NCBI RefSeq assembly: GCF_049671645.1
Contig: NZ_JBATVG010000007.1
Location: 152,883-216,882, forward strand
Reading direction: 5' to 3'
Source of the DNA: Castellaniella sp049671645
GTDB taxonomy: Bacteria > Pseudomonadota > Gammaproteobacteria > Burkholderiales > Burkholderiaceae_B
Length of the DNA stretch: 64,000 bases
Shown here: piece after piece, positions 44,948 to 54,361 of the stretch
Numbering within the stretch: the stretch's first letter is position 1
Layout: each line of letters opens with the position of its first letter
Program-made: the position numbers and the translations under genes
The notes under the pieces: model-generated
Databases searched by the model: none
Told to the model about the DNA's origin: nothing
The model's input: only the letters and a program-made list of their open reading frames with translations

Positions 44948-47058
44948 ACAGTTTCCTGGATTTCCTCAAGAACCAAGGCTTCGGGCATGCCCGCCTGCTA
45001 GCCGGGCCGGTGCTGATCCTCATGGTGCTCGCCATGATGATCCTGCCTTTGCCGCCGTTCATCCTGGACTTGCTGTTCACCTTCAACATCTCGCTGTCGG
45101 TGATGATCCTGCTGGTGGCCATGTTCACCCGCAAGCCCCTGGATTTCGCCGCCTTTCCCTCGGTGCTGCTGTTCGCCACCTTGCTGCGCCTGTCGCTGAA
45201 CGTCGCGTCCACCCGGGTGGTGCTGCTGAACGGCCATAAAGGGCCGGATGCCGCCGGCCAGGTGATCGAAGCCTTCGGGCACTTTCTGGTCGGCGGCAAT
45301 TTCGCCGTCGGGATCGTGGTCTTCGTCATTCTGGTGATCATCAATTTCATCGTCATCACCAAAGGCGCGGGGCGTATCGCCGAGGTCGGCGCCCGCTTCA
45401 CCCTGGATGCCATGCCGGGCAAGCAGATGGCCATCGATGCCGATCTGAACGCCGGCCTGATCGGCGAGGACGAGGCCCGCCGCCGCCGGTCCGAGGTTTC
45501 CCAGGAAGCCGAGTTCTACGGCGCTATGGACGGCGCCAGCAAATTCGTGCGGGGCGACGCCGTGGCCGGCCTGCTGATCATGGTGATCAACATCCTGGGC
45601 GGCCTGATTGTCGGGGTGGCCCAGCACGACATGTCCGTGGCCGATGCCGGCAACGTCTACACCTTGCTGACTATCGGCGACGGCCTGGTGGCGCAGATCC
45701 CCGCGCTGGTGATCTCCACTGCCGCCGGCGTGGTGGTGTCGCGCGTGGCGACCGACCAGGACGTCGGCCAGCAGATGCTGGGCCAGCTGTTTTCCAATCC
45801 CAACGTGCTGTTCATCACGGCGGGCATCCTGACCCTGATGGGGCTGATTCCCAACATGCCGCACGTCGCCTTCCTGCTGCTGGCGGCCATCATCGGCGGC
45901 GGCGGCTGGGCCTTGTACCAGCGTCAGCAGCGCGAGCTGAAAACGGCGGCCGAGCGTCCGGACCAGGAACAGGCCGCCGCCGTGGCGGCGGCCGCCGAGG
46001 CCAGTTGGGATGACGTGTCGCCCGTCGATCCCCTGGGGCTGGAGGTCGGCTATCGTCTGATTTCCCTGGTCGATCACCAGCAAAGCGGCGAACTGCTGCA
46101 CCGCATTCGCAGTCTGCGCAAGAAATTCGCCCAGGAAATAGGCTTTTTGCCGCCGGTCGTGCATATCCGCGACAATCTGGAAATCAAGCCCACCGACTAT
46201 CGCATTCTCTTGTTCGGCGTGGAAATCGGCCGTGGCATCGCGCAGACCGGCCAGTGGTTGGCCATCGATCCGGGCGGCGTCACCAGCCCGGTTCAGGGCA
46301 TTCCGACCAAAGATCCGGCTTTCGGCCTGCCGGCCGTCTGGATCGATCCGTCTCTGCGCGAACAGGCGCAGATCGCCGGCTACACCGTGGTGGATGCCGC
46401 CACTGTCGTCGCCACGCACCTCAATCATCTGATGCACCGCTATGGGGCCAGACTGCTGGGCCGCCAGGAAACCCAGCAATTGCTGGATCACGTGGCCCGC
46501 GAGGTGCCGAAGCTCATCGAAGACCTGGTGCCGAAAACCATCACGTTGCCGCAGTTGCAGAATCTGCTGCGCAGCCTGCTGGACGAAGACGTGCCCATCC
46601 GCGATATGCGCACCATTCTTGAAGTCATCACCGAACATGCGCCGCGCCTGGCCAGCCTCAATCCCGCCGGAGCGGGCCCGAATCTCGACGAATTGCTGGC
46701 CCAGGTGCGTGTGGGACTGGGCCGCGCCATCGTCCAGCATTGGTTCGCGGGCGAGGAAGAGCTGCGCGTCATCGGCCTGGATGCCCGGCTGGAACGCGTG
46801 TTGATGCAGGCCTTGGGCGCCAACGGGGCGCTGGAGCCCGGCCTGGCCGAAAACCTGCTCACGGAAACCCAGCGGCTGACCCAGGAACAGGAAGACCGCG
46901 GCAATGCTCCGGTGCTGGTCGTGCCTCCCGTGTTGCGGGCGTCGCTGTCGCGGTTCTTGCGCCATCACCTGCCGCACATGGCCGTGCTGTCCAGTGCCGA
47001 GATCCCTGAAGAGCGTATGATTCGGATCACTTCAGTGATCGGTGGGGGTTCCGCGTGA
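44944..47058 (+). CDS. flhA: Flagellar export gate protein FlhA
   Basis: 704-residue inner membrane protein with about eight helices in the first 320 residues and a large cytoplasmic domain that docks export chaperones. The conserved FHIPEP region ITKGAGRIAEVGARFTLDAM and PGKQMAIDADLNAG is present. It is joined to flhB and to flhF by 4-bp overlaps, so flhBAF is one translationally coupled unit. Confidence 0.97.
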   Translation: MNSFLDFLKNQGFGHARLLAGPVLILMVLAMMILPLPPFILDLLFTFNISLSVMILLVAMFTRKPLDFAAFPSVLLFATLLRLSLNVASTRVVLLNGHKGPDAAGQVIEAFGHFLVGGNFAVGIVVFVILVIINFIVITKGAGRIAEVGARFTLDAMPGKQMAIDADLNAGLIGEDEARRRRSEVSQEAEFYGAMDGASKFVRGDAVAGLLIMVINILGGLIVGVAQHDMSVADAGNVYTLLTIGDGLVAQIPALVISTAAGVVVSRVATDQDVGQQMLGQLFSNPNVLFITAGILTLMGLIPNMPHVAFLLLAAIIGGGGWALYQRQQRELKTAAERPDQEQAAAVAAAAEASWDDVSPVDPLGLEVGYRLISLVDHQQSGELLHRIRSLRKKFAQEIGFLPPVVHIRDNLEIKPTDYRILLFGVEIGRGIAQTGQWLAIDPGGVTSPVQGIPTKDPAFGLPAVWIDPSLREQAQIAGYTVVDAATVVATHLNHLMHRYGARLLGRQETQQLLDHVAREVPKLIEDLVPKTITLPQLQNLLRSLLDEDVPIRDMRTILEVITEHAPRLASLNPAGAGPNLDELLAQVRVGLGRAIVQHWFAGEEELRVIGLDARLERVLMQALGANGALEPGLAENLLTETQRLTQEQEDRGNAPVLVVPPVLRASLSRFLRHHLPHMAVLSSAEIPEERMIRITSVIGGGSA

Positions 47059-49412
47059 ACATCAGTCGTTTCTTTGGCGCCACGAACCGGGAAGCCATGC
47101 GCCAGGTGCGTCTGGCGCTGGGGTCCGAGGCCCTCATCATTTCCAACAAGCGGGTCAACGGCGGGGTGGAGATCCTGGCCACCGATGAAACGTCTCTGCC
47201 CGACCACGATCAGACACCCGACGATCCGGCCTCTGCCGCGCCGCGCGCCGCCATGCCCCCCGGGCAGGTTTCCGCCGCATCCCCGCCGGCGCCCGGCCCT
47301 GCGTCCGCGGCGCCGCCGCGCCCCGCGCCATCGCCCGACCCTGACCTGGCGGGCGTGATCGGCGAGCTGAAGGGCTCTCTGGAAAGCCGCATCGATGAAT
47401 TGCTGTGGGGCAACCAGCTGCGCCGTTCACCGCAGGCAGTGACCCTTTTCCAGAATCTGCTGCGCTTCGGTTTCAGCACGACCTTGCTGCGGGCCATGCT
47501 CAAGACCCTGCCGGAACTCTCCGGCGACCGGGCCGCCGTGCAATGGGCCCGCAGCGAACTGATCAAGCACCTGCCGGTCCTGAAATCGGAAGACGATCTG
47601 TGGCAGCCCGGCCTGGCGCTGGCGCTGGTGGGGCCCACCGGCGTCGGTAAAACCACCACGATTGCCAAGCTGGCTGCGCGCTGCGTGCGGCGCGGCGGCC
47701 CCGGCAGCCTGGTGCTGTTGACCACCGACACCTACCGGATCGGGGCGCATGAGCAGTTGAAGATCTACGGCCAGATGATGCGGGTGCCGGTGCACGTCGT
47801 GCAGGACGTGCATGAATTGCGCCGTGTCCTGCAGACGGTGCGCCCGGACCAGACCGTCCTGATCGATAACGTGGGCATCAGCCAGCGGGACCGCTACGTG
47901 GCGGACCAGGCGGCGCTGCTGGCCGGCGCCGGTCGCCGGGTCGAACGCCTGCTGGCCCTGAATGCGTCCAGCCACGGCGATACCCTGGACGAGGTCGCGC
48001 GTTCCTATGCGCGCGACGGCGGCACGCCGCTGCGCGGCTGCGTCATCACCAAGATCGACGAAGCCGCCTGCCTGGGGGCGTCGCTGGACACTGCCATCCG
48101 CTATCGCCTGCCCATCCATTACGTATCCAATGGGCAGAAAGTTCCTGAAAATCTGCTCTTCCTGACGGCGGCCGAACTCGTGGACCGGGCGTTGGTGCCT
48201 CTGCAATCCGCGCGTCCGCAGTTCGCGCCTTCCGAAGCCGATCTGGCTGCTTTGATGTCGATCGCGCAGCCTGAGCACAGCGCCGAGTCCGTCGCCGAAC
48301 GCCGCCGCCAACAGGTGTTGTTGCCCCAGTTGCTGACTCAATCCCCCAGGGGCGATTCCCTGGGGCTGGACGATCTGCGGGCTGCCGTGGCCTTGATGGA
48401 CGAAGATCCCGTGTTGTCGGAAGCCTACGATCTGTGGCGCAGTCGCGCCGCGGGCGATCTGCCGGCCGCTGCTGATGCCATCGATCATCTGCGCCGGGTG
48501 GCGCGGGCCGCCGTGGGCGAATCGCGGACCGCGCTGGTCGTGCACGACCGCCAGGCCCTGGCCTGGCAAGGACGGCGCGGCGCCTGGTCGGGCGCCGCCT
48601 GGTTCGATGATCAATGCCGGCCATTGGCGGCGGCGGTCCAGCAGGCTGGTTTGGCCGATGGTTGGCATGCGCCGCAGGGGGCTTCGGCCCTGGCGCCTTC
48701 ACCGGCCGATGCCTTGTCGTTCCAGGTGGGGCTGGAATCCGAGGGTCAAAGCCCGGCGCCGTGGCATGTATTCGAAGGCGGCAGCCAGGCCTTGTTGCGC
48801 GCGCTCAGCGCCCAGGGGCATGACTGGATTTCCGTCTGCAGCGCCCGCGCCCGGGTTTACCTGGATGGCGAGGCTTGCGTAGCCTCGGCTGCCGCCCAGC
48901 GCCTGAAGCTGCAACCGCTGGCCGCGGATCTGTTCGCCCGGGTGCTCGCCCCCGCGGGCCTGGATGGCGGGCAGGCGGCCTGGTGGGTCGGTATGGGGGA
49001 TGCGCAACTGCAGGCCCGAGGTGAATCGCCGCTGGCCGTGCGCCTGGTCTGTCTGCGGGCGGTGGATCCTCTGGATGGCCGCGTGTTGCGGGTCTGGCAT
49101 GCCTTGATGGGCTGCGGGGCGTCTCCCGATCCCGCCCTGGTGGCGGCGGCGGTGGTGTTGCGCCAGGAATGTCATGCCGCCTGGCGTCTGGCGACGCCTT
49201 GGCTGGCCGATGCCAAAGGTCGCGAACCGCTGGTGGACCGGGCAGTTCTGGCCGCCCAGATGGGCCTGGCCGCATGGCGCCTGGTCCAGGACCCGGCCTT
49301 GGCGCCGGCTGCCCTCGTGGCGGCCCGCATGCTGGGCGGTGAACAATTGTCCGTCCGGCAGACGCCCGCGGGTCTGCTGAAGTTGTATGCGCTGAAGGAA
49401 CTGCTGGCCTGA
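47055..49412 (+). CDS. flhF: Flagellar SRP-like GTPase FlhF with long C-terminal extension
   Basis: 785-residue protein starting with GTG (MNISRFFGATNREAMRQVRL) that overlaps the flhA stop by 4 bp. A short N-terminal B domain is followed by a Pro/Ala-rich linker (about 55-100) and an N domain. The G domain has Walker A GPTGVGKTTT at about 192, TTDTYRIGAHEQL and the ITKID motif near 331-335. After about residue 430 a ~350-residue part follows with no domain I recognise, ending LLKLYALKELLA. Typical FlhF proteins are about 400-500 residues. FlhF helps place or assemble flagella; flhG, its usual partner, is not next to it. Confidence 0.93.
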   Translation: MNISRFFGATNREAMRQVRLALGSEALIISNKRVNGGVEILATDETSLPDHDQTPDDPASAAPRAAMPPGQVSAASPPAPGPASAAPPRPAPSPDPDLAGVIGELKGSLESRIDELLWGNQLRRSPQAVTLFQNLLRFGFSTTLLRAMLKTLPELSGDRAAVQWARSELIKHLPVLKSEDDLWQPGLALALVGPTGVGKTTTIAKLAARCVRRGGPGSLVLLTTDTYRIGAHEQLKIYGQMMRVPVHVVQDVHELRRVLQTVRPDQTVLIDNVGISQRDRYVADQAALLAGAGRRVERLLALNASSHGDTLDEVARSYARDGGTPLRGCVITKIDEAACLGASLDTAIRYRLPIHYVSNGQKVPENLLFLTAAELVDRALVPLQSARPQFAPSEADLAALMSIAQPEHSAESVAERRRQQVLLPQLLTQSPRGDSLGLDDLRAAVALMDEDPVLSEAYDLWRSRAAGDLPAAADAIDHLRRVARAAVGESRTALVVHDRQALAWQGRRGAWSGAAWFDDQCRPLAAAVQQAGLADGWHAPQGASALAPSPADALSFQVGLESEGQSPAPWHVFEGGSQALLRALSAQGHDWISVCSARARVYLDGEACVASAAAQRLKLQPLAADLFARVLAPAGLDGGQAAWWVGMGDAQLQARGESPLAVRLVCLRAVDPLDGRVLRVWHALMGCGASPDPALVAAAVVLRQECHAAWRLATPWLADAKGREPLVDRAVLAAQMGLAAWRLVQDPALAPAALVAARMLGGEQLSVRQTPAGLLKLYALKELLA

Positions 49413-49434
49413 TCGCGGCCGGCAGTCGGGCGGC

Positions 49435-49872
49435 TTATTTCTTTGACAGACGCCCGCGGGCGTCGTACAGATCTTGCCCCATCAGGCCGCGCAAGGTGTC
49501 CAGCGCCTGTTGGTTGTGTTCCATGAAGGCCTTCAGGATCTGGCCGTTGTCCTGGTTCAGGGCGCTGGCTTGTGCCACGCGTTCGAATAGCGTGTCGAAT
49601 GCAGGGCGCAGATCGGGATGCAGGGCGCAGACGGTGTCGATGCTGGCACGGTCGTCCGCCTGGCCCATGCTGACCAGGGTCGCGGCGCGGGTCTGGTCCA
49701 GTTCGCCCAGGCGGCGGGCGTAGTCGTTCTTGCGCATGGTGAGCGCGCCCAGGGCTTCGTTGGAAGGTGTTTCCAGCAGCAGGGCGCCTTCAGCTTCCAG
49801 GACTTGAATGAAATCGTTCAGCAGTTCGGATTGTTCGTCCACGCACTGCAGCAGCGCGTCGATGTGGCTCAT
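49435..49872 (-). CDS. flgN: Flagellar export chaperone FlgN
   Basis: 145-residue helical chaperone for the hook-filament junction proteins FlgK and FlgL. The N-terminal coiled coil MSHIDALLQCVDEQSELLND and the length fit the family. It lies 42 bp downstream of flgM on the minus strand, convergent with flhF. Its two clients are encoded in the same window. Confidence 0.88.
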   Translation of the reverse strand: MSHIDALLQCVDEQSELLNDFIQVLEAEGALLLETPSNEALGALTMRKNDYARRLGELDQTRAATLVSMGQADDRASIDTVCALHPDLRPAFDTLFERVAQASALNQDNGQILKAFMEHNQQALDTLRGLMGQDLYDARGRLSKK

Positions 49873-49914
49873 GGTAGGGCGGATTCTGTTGGGACGGGCA
49901 ACCAGTGTACTGGA

Positions 49915-50199
49915 TTATTTCAGCAGTTCGCGCACGCTGGCCAGCAGGCTGTCGGCGATGCGGCCGGCATCGATTTTCAGTTCGCCGGAGGCCAGGGCGT
50001 CGCGGATCTGCTGCACGCGGGCGGTCTGGATGTCGGCGTCGCTGTTGTTCAGGGCCGCCAGTTGCCGGGCCGCCGGGCTGAGATCGACTTCGGAGCGGCT
50101 GCTGGCCGCATGGGCCGAAGCATGACCGGTGTTATCGCTGCGCGTGCCCCCGGTAACCCCATTGAGCAGGGGGTTGGACGAAGTGGAATTGACTTTCAA
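49915..50199 (-). CDS. flgM: Anti-sigma-28 factor FlgM
   Basis: 94-residue protein that holds FliA inactive until the hook is complete and FlgM is exported. The N-terminal export region is Ser/Thr/Asn-rich, and the C-terminal FliA-binding helices read VQQIRDALASGELKIDAGRI and ADSLLASVREL. It has its own sigma-28 type promoter at 50271-50245, and may also be read from flgA. Confidence 0.92.
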   Translation of the reverse strand: MKVNSTSSNPLLNGVTGGTRSDNTGHASAHAASSRSEVDLSPAARQLAALNNSDADIQTARVQQIRDALASGELKIDAGRIADSLLASVRELLK

Positions 50200-50244
50200 A
50201 GCTCGTCTCCGGGTGAAAGGACAGGGTCAAATGGTGCATCCCTG

Positions 50245-50271
50245 GTTACGGCAGCGCGGCGTGAATCTTTA
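50245..50271 (-). promoter_or_regulatory. Sigma-28 (FliA) promoter of flgMN
   Basis: On the minus strand TAAA (50271-50268), a 15-bp gap and GCCGTAAC (50252-50245) fit the FliA consensus TAAA-N15-GCCGATAA. It lies in the flgA-flgM gap, 46 bp before the flgM ATG. Confidence 0.78.
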
Positions 50272-50306
50272 GCCTGACGTGAGGCCGACCGGAATTCCGA
50301 CCGGAA

Positions 50307-51056
50307 TCACATCATAACCTGAACCGTATGCGCATCCAGCACGGTGCCGGTGATGATCTGCCCATTGGGGGTGCGCACCTGGATCTGCGTGCCCGGGCTG
50401 CCCGATTCCAGGGCCTGGCCTTCGCCCGAGGCCACGAAGCCCGTGCCGCGCGCCACAGTGCGCACCTGCTGGCCGCGTTCGATGGAATTCGGGTCGCGCA
50501 GGGCGCTGTCCTCGATCGGCCCGCCTGCCCGGATGCGGCGCGTGGTGATCCAGCCGATCACGTGCGCCGGGTCGCTGATCACGCGGCGCAGGCGCAGCAG
50601 ATCGCCTTCCCGGGTGTCCAGGTCGTCCAGGCTGATGACTACCCCGCGATCCAGCGTGCGGTTGGCCACGAAGTAGTGGCCCGTGATCTGGATGCTGGCC
50701 TGCACGTACAGCGTCCAGGGCTGGGGGGCCAGGCAGCGGACCCCGACCGATGTCCTTGATCGCAGGCCTCCCGACCCGGCCAGAGAGGTATCCATCCGGC
50801 TGCAGGCTGCTTGATTGGTGATGCGCGGCGCGTCCACCGTGATCGTGGCCGTGCCGGGGTAGGATGCCGCGCGGTCCTTCAAGAGCGCCTCGACCTGGCT
50901 GACGATGGCGGCCGGGTCCTGGGTGGCGGGATTGCGGGCCTGAGCCTGCGCCGCGCCGGGCGCTGCGGCGACGGCCACGCAGACGCCGGCCGCCGACCCG
51001 AGGCGGGCAATGGCGGCAAGTGAGGCGGTGACCGGCGCGGTGAAACGGATGACCAT
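50307..51056 (-). CDS. flgA: P-ring assembly chaperone FlgA
   Basis: 249-residue periplasmic protein needed for P-ring (FlgI) formation. The ATG at 51056 gives a signal peptide (MVIRFTAPVTASLAAIARLG to about residue 40, ending AAQAQA). The SAF-domain region around VANRTLDRGVVISLDDLDTR and the C-terminal barrel ending ITGTVLDAHTVQVMM follow. An in-frame start at 51140 would put 28 extra residues before the signal peptide. It diverges from flgB across 219 bp and precedes flgM. Confidence 0.92.
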   Translation of the reverse strand: MVIRFTAPVTASLAAIARLGSAAGVCVAVAAAPGAAQAQARNPATQDPAAIVSQVEALLKDRAASYPGTATITVDAPRITNQAACSRMDTSLAGSGGLRSRTSVGVRCLAPQPWTLYVQASIQITGHYFVANRTLDRGVVISLDDLDTREGDLLRLRRVISDPAHVIGWITTRRIRAGGPIEDSALRDPNSIERGQQVRTVARGTGFVASGEGQALESGSPGTQIQVRTPNGQIITGTVLDAHTVQVMM

Positions 51057-51275
51057 GCCCGCATTGTAAAAGATGCCCGGCGCCACGGCTGCGCATCGGG
51101 GGGCGGGGTGGGGGCCGACATTGCCTGAATAGCCCTTCAAACCCCGCTTTGTTCCGGTCTTTATGGCGCTCCCGGGGGCCGTACTATGCCACTGTGCGCT
51201 AAAGCCGCGAATGGTCAGGGATCATTTGGTGCCCGGTGGATGCGTACTTCAATTCACCCGAATGCATTGAATGCC

Positions 51276-51692
51276 ATGATCGATCGAATCGGCAAGGACT
51301 TCGAGTTCTATCAGAAAGCCCTGGCTCTGCGTCAGCAGCGGCAGGAAATCCTGGCGACCAACATCGCCAATTCCGACACGCCCAATTACAAGGCGCGCGA
51401 TATCGACTTCAACGCCACGCTGCGCGAGGCGATGGGCGAAAACTCGGGCGTGCCCCGGCTGCCGGATACATCCCTGACGCTGACATCGTCGCGCCACATT
51501 CCGGCCCAGGCGCATTCCACCGGCCCGGCCCAGGAACTCTATCGCGTTCCCTTGCAGCCCAGCCTGGATGGAAATACGGTTGATATGAACGTCGAACGCG
51601 TCCAGTTCGCCGACAATACCGCCAAATACCAGACCGATCTGCAGGTGCTGAACGGCCGCATCAAATCCTTGCTGACTGCTCTGCAGCAGTAA
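51276..51692 (+). CDS. flgB: Proximal rod protein FlgB
   Basis: 138-residue rod subunit. The N-terminal helix and rod motif LATNIANSDTPNYKARDIDF match the flagellar rod/hook family. The ATG at 51276 (MIDRIGKDFEFY) gives the usual length; an in-frame start 30 codons upstream has no family support. It is the first gene of the flgB-J series and diverges from flgA. No sigma-28 match was seen ahead of it, as expected for a FlhDC-dependent class II operon. Confidence 0.95.
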   Translation: MIDRIGKDFEFYQKALALRQQRQEILATNIANSDTPNYKARDIDFNATLREAMGENSGVPRLPDTSLTLTSSRHIPAQAHSTGPAQELYRVPLQPSLDGNTVDMNVERVQFADNTAKYQTDLQVLNGRIKSLLTALQQ

Positions 51693-51715
51693 ACCGGCTT
51701 ACGGGAATCACGCAT

Positions 51716-52123
51716 ATGTCCACTTTCAGCATATTCCAGATCGCCGGTTCCGCCTTGGCCGCCCAGTCCGAACGCATGAACGTCACGGCCAGCAACATCG
51801 CCAATGCCGACAGCGCGGTCGGCCCGGACGGTCAGCCCTACCGGGCTCGCCAGGTCGTCTTCCAGATGACGCCGTCCGCCCAGTCCGACGCCGTCGGCGG
51901 GGTGCGCGTGGCCGCTGTCCAGGAAAGCAACGCGCCCGCCCGCATCCAGTACGATCCGGGCAATCCGCTGGCCGATGCCCGGGGGTACGTCACCTTGCCC
52001 AATGTCGATGTCGTGGCCGAAACCGTCAATATGATTTCCGCCTCGCGCTCCTACCAGGCCAACGTCGAGGTCATCAATACCGCGAAATCGCTGATGGCCA
52101 AGACACTGACCATCGGTCAATAA
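51716..52123 (+). CDS. flgC: Proximal rod protein FlgC
   Basis: 135-residue rod subunit. N-terminal MSTFSIFQIAGSALAAQSER with ASNIANADS is the rod/hook signature, and the C-terminal helix VNMISASRSYQANVEVINTA is the conserved terminal motif. It lies 23 bp after flgB and 11 bp before flgD. Confidence 0.95.
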   Translation: MSTFSIFQIAGSALAAQSERMNVTASNIANADSAVGPDGQPYRARQVVFQMTPSAQSDAVGGVRVAAVQESNAPARIQYDPGNPLADARGYVTLPNVDVVAETVNMISASRSYQANVEVINTAKSLMAKTLTIGQ

Positions 52124-52134
52124 GGATTCCCGCC

Positions 52135-52821
52135 ATGAGTACCGTGAACGATGTCTACGGATCCAACGCCGCCGGTGCGTTGGCCAACTCCCAGACCAAT
52201 TCCCTGATGGGCGACACCCAGGACCGCTTCCTGACCCTGCTGGTCACGCAATTGCAGAACCAGGACCCGCTCAACCCCATGGACAATGCCCAGGTCACTT
52301 CGCAGATCGCGCAGTTGTCCACGGTCCAGGGCATCCAGCAACTGAACAACACGCTGCTGGCCCTGTCGGGCCAGATGGACATGTCCCAGTCTCTGCAGGC
52401 CGCCGGCCTGATCGGCAAGGACATCCTCTACCCGGGCGAAAAGATCTCCCTGGGCAGCGACCCGGATACCGGGGCCAAGACCGCCACCCCCTTTGGCGTC
52501 GACCTGATGTCCGCCGCGGCGAAAACCAAGGTCTCCATCCTGGATTCCGCCGGCAAGGTCGTGCGCGAATTCGAATACGACGCCAAAGATGCCGGCGTCT
52601 ACCCCCTGAGCTGGGACGGCCTGGACTCGGCCGGCGCGCCGGCGCCGGATGGCGCCTACACCGTCCAGGTGACCGCGTCCGATGACAAGGGGCAGGCGGT
52701 GTCCACCCAGGCGCTGACTTCCGGCCACATCAACAGCATCGCCTACACCACAGAAGGCCTGAAGCTCAACCTGGCCATGGGCGGCAAGATTTCCCTGCTG
52801 GATATCCGGCAGGTCATGTAA
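52135..52821 (+). CDS. flgD: Hook cap / assembly scaffold FlgD
   Basis: 228-residue hook cap. The conserved N-terminal QDRFLTLLVTQLQNQDPLNP segment is followed by an FlgD Ig-like and Tudor-like region (GKVVREFEY, GVYPLSWDGLDSAGAPAPDG). It guides FlgE polymerisation and precedes flgE by 79 bp. Confidence 0.95.
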   Translation: MSTVNDVYGSNAAGALANSQTNSLMGDTQDRFLTLLVTQLQNQDPLNPMDNAQVTSQIAQLSTVQGIQQLNNTLLALSGQMDMSQSLQAAGLIGKDILYPGEKISLGSDPDTGAKTATPFGVDLMSAAAKTKVSILDSAGKVVREFEYDAKDAGVYPLSWDGLDSAGAPAPDGAYTVQVTASDDKGQAVSTQALTSGHINSIAYTTEGLKLNLAMGGKISLLDIRQVM

Positions 52822-52900
52822 TTCCAGGGGGAACGGCAATCGCGCCGCCCCCGGTTCCAAATCAACGATTCAACGCAGCACGCACTGAAAGAGGTCACTC

Positions 52901-54346
52901 ATGGGTTTCGGTCAAGGTCTCAGCGGTCTGAACGCCGCCTCGCAAAACCTGGATGTCATCGGCAACAACATCGCCAACTCCGGCACGGTCGGCTTCAAAT
53001 CCGGCTCGGCCACCTTTGCCGACGTGTATGCCAGTTCCCGCGTGGGCCTGGGTGTGCAGGTGGCGTCCATCAATCAGCGCTTCACGACCGGCATCGTGTC
53101 TACCTCGGGCAATCAGTTCGACATGGCCATCGACGGGGCCAAGGGCTTGTTCGTCGTGACCCAGCCCAACGGCGCCACGCTGTACACGCGCAACGGTCAA
53201 TTCCTGGCCGACAAGGACCACAAGATCGTCAACGCCCAGGGCCAGCAGTTGATGGGCTACGCGCCGGGCGGCACCAACCTGATCGGCATGACCGTGCCTA
53301 TCGGGAACATCGCGCCCCAGGCGACCAGCACCATCACCAACAAGGTGAACCTGGATGCGAATGCGCCGGTGGTGCCTGGGACGACTGTAGCTGAGGTCGT
53401 GGGTGAGGTTGATCTGGGCGGGACGACCTATTATTACAAGGTCTCCGGTGGTGCTTATTCTTGGTATACGGACAACACAGGGGCCACTGCCGCCGCTTCC
53501 CCTCCTGCTGGAACCTATGCGACAGGGACGCCTCCCGGTAACGTGACGATTTCGGGTACGGGTCAACCAGATGTAGCGATTCCAACTGGAGGCACCAACG
53601 TCGCCTATGTTGCTCCTGTAACTGCAATCGCCTTCGACGTCACCAATTCCGACTCCTACTCCAACATGGTGCCGCTGACGGTCTACGACTCGTTGGGGAA
53701 CTCGCATCGCATCGAGCAGTACTACACCAAGCGTGAACCGAATGGTACTAACAGCGTCTGGGAAGTGAACTACGTCATCGACGGTGTTCCTCCCGCGCCT
53801 CCAGCCAATCAGGCGACACTTGAGTTCGACAGCGCCGGCCGCCTCGCATCCGGCTCGCCGGCGGCGATCACCTTCACGCCGGGCGGCACGACGTCGCCGG
53901 CCGATCCGGTGTCGATCCAGGTCGCCTATGACGGTTCCACCCAGTTCGGCGGCAGCTATTCCCAGGACTTCATCCAGAACGGCTACGCCACCGGCGAATA
54001 CGCCAGCATGTCCATCGGTACCAATGGCGAACTGATCGCCAACTACACCAATGGCGCCAAGCAGACCATGGGCACGCTGGCCCTGGCCGATTTCGCCAAT
54101 CTGCAGGGCTTGCAGCCGGTCGGCGGCAATGCCTGGGCGGAAACGGCCAATTCCGGCCAGCCCATCGTGGGCACGCCGGGCAGCAACGGCCTGGCCACCA
54201 TCAAGGGCCAGGCGGTGGAAGAATCCAACGTGGACATGTCCCAGGAACTGGTCAATATGATCATTGCCCAGCGTACCTACCAGGCCAATGCCCAGACCAT
54301 CAAGACGCAGGATCAAATCCTGCAGACCTTGATCACCATGCGCTAA
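52901..54346 (+). CDS. flgE: Flagellar hook protein FlgE
   Basis: 481-residue hook subunit. N-terminal MGFGQGLSGLNAASQNLDVI with NNIANSGTVGFK and C-terminal DMSQELVNMIIAQRTYQANA are the paired terminal helices. The middle domain (about residues 155-245, 53365-53640) is richer in codons ending in A or T than the rest and contains repeated Tyr/Gly/Thr text, so it is a variable outer domain. The protein is longer than E. coli FlgE (402). Confidence 0.95.
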   Translation: MGFGQGLSGLNAASQNLDVIGNNIANSGTVGFKSGSATFADVYASSRVGLGVQVASINQRFTTGIVSTSGNQFDMAIDGAKGLFVVTQPNGATLYTRNGQFLADKDHKIVNAQGQQLMGYAPGGTNLIGMTVPIGNIAPQATSTITNKVNLDANAPVVPGTTVAEVVGEVDLGGTTYYYKVSGGAYSWYTDNTGATAAASPPAGTYATGTPPGNVTISGTGQPDVAIPTGGTNVAYVAPVTAIAFDVTNSDSYSNMVPLTVYDSLGNSHRIEQYYTKREPNGTNSVWEVNYVIDGVPPAPPANQATLEFDSAGRLASGSPAAITFTPGGTTSPADPVSIQVAYDGSTQFGGSYSQDFIQNGYATGEYASMSIGTNGELIANYTNGAKQTMGTLALADFANLQGLQPVGGNAWAETANSGQPIVGTPGSNGLATIKGQAVEESNVDMSQELVNMIIAQRTYQANAQTIKTQDQILQTLITMR

Positions 54347-54361
54347 GCGCGGTAGGACGGC

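Noticed and set aside
44998..46977. 659-residue reading frame antisense to flhA
   Set aside because: Low-complexity His/Gln/Asp-rich translation typical of the complement of GC-rich genes; flhA is unambiguous.
51057..51275. Sigma-28 promoter in the flgA-flgB gap
   Set aside because: A TAAAG is present near 51200, but no GCCG-type -10 lies at the right distance; control by FlhDC is more likely.
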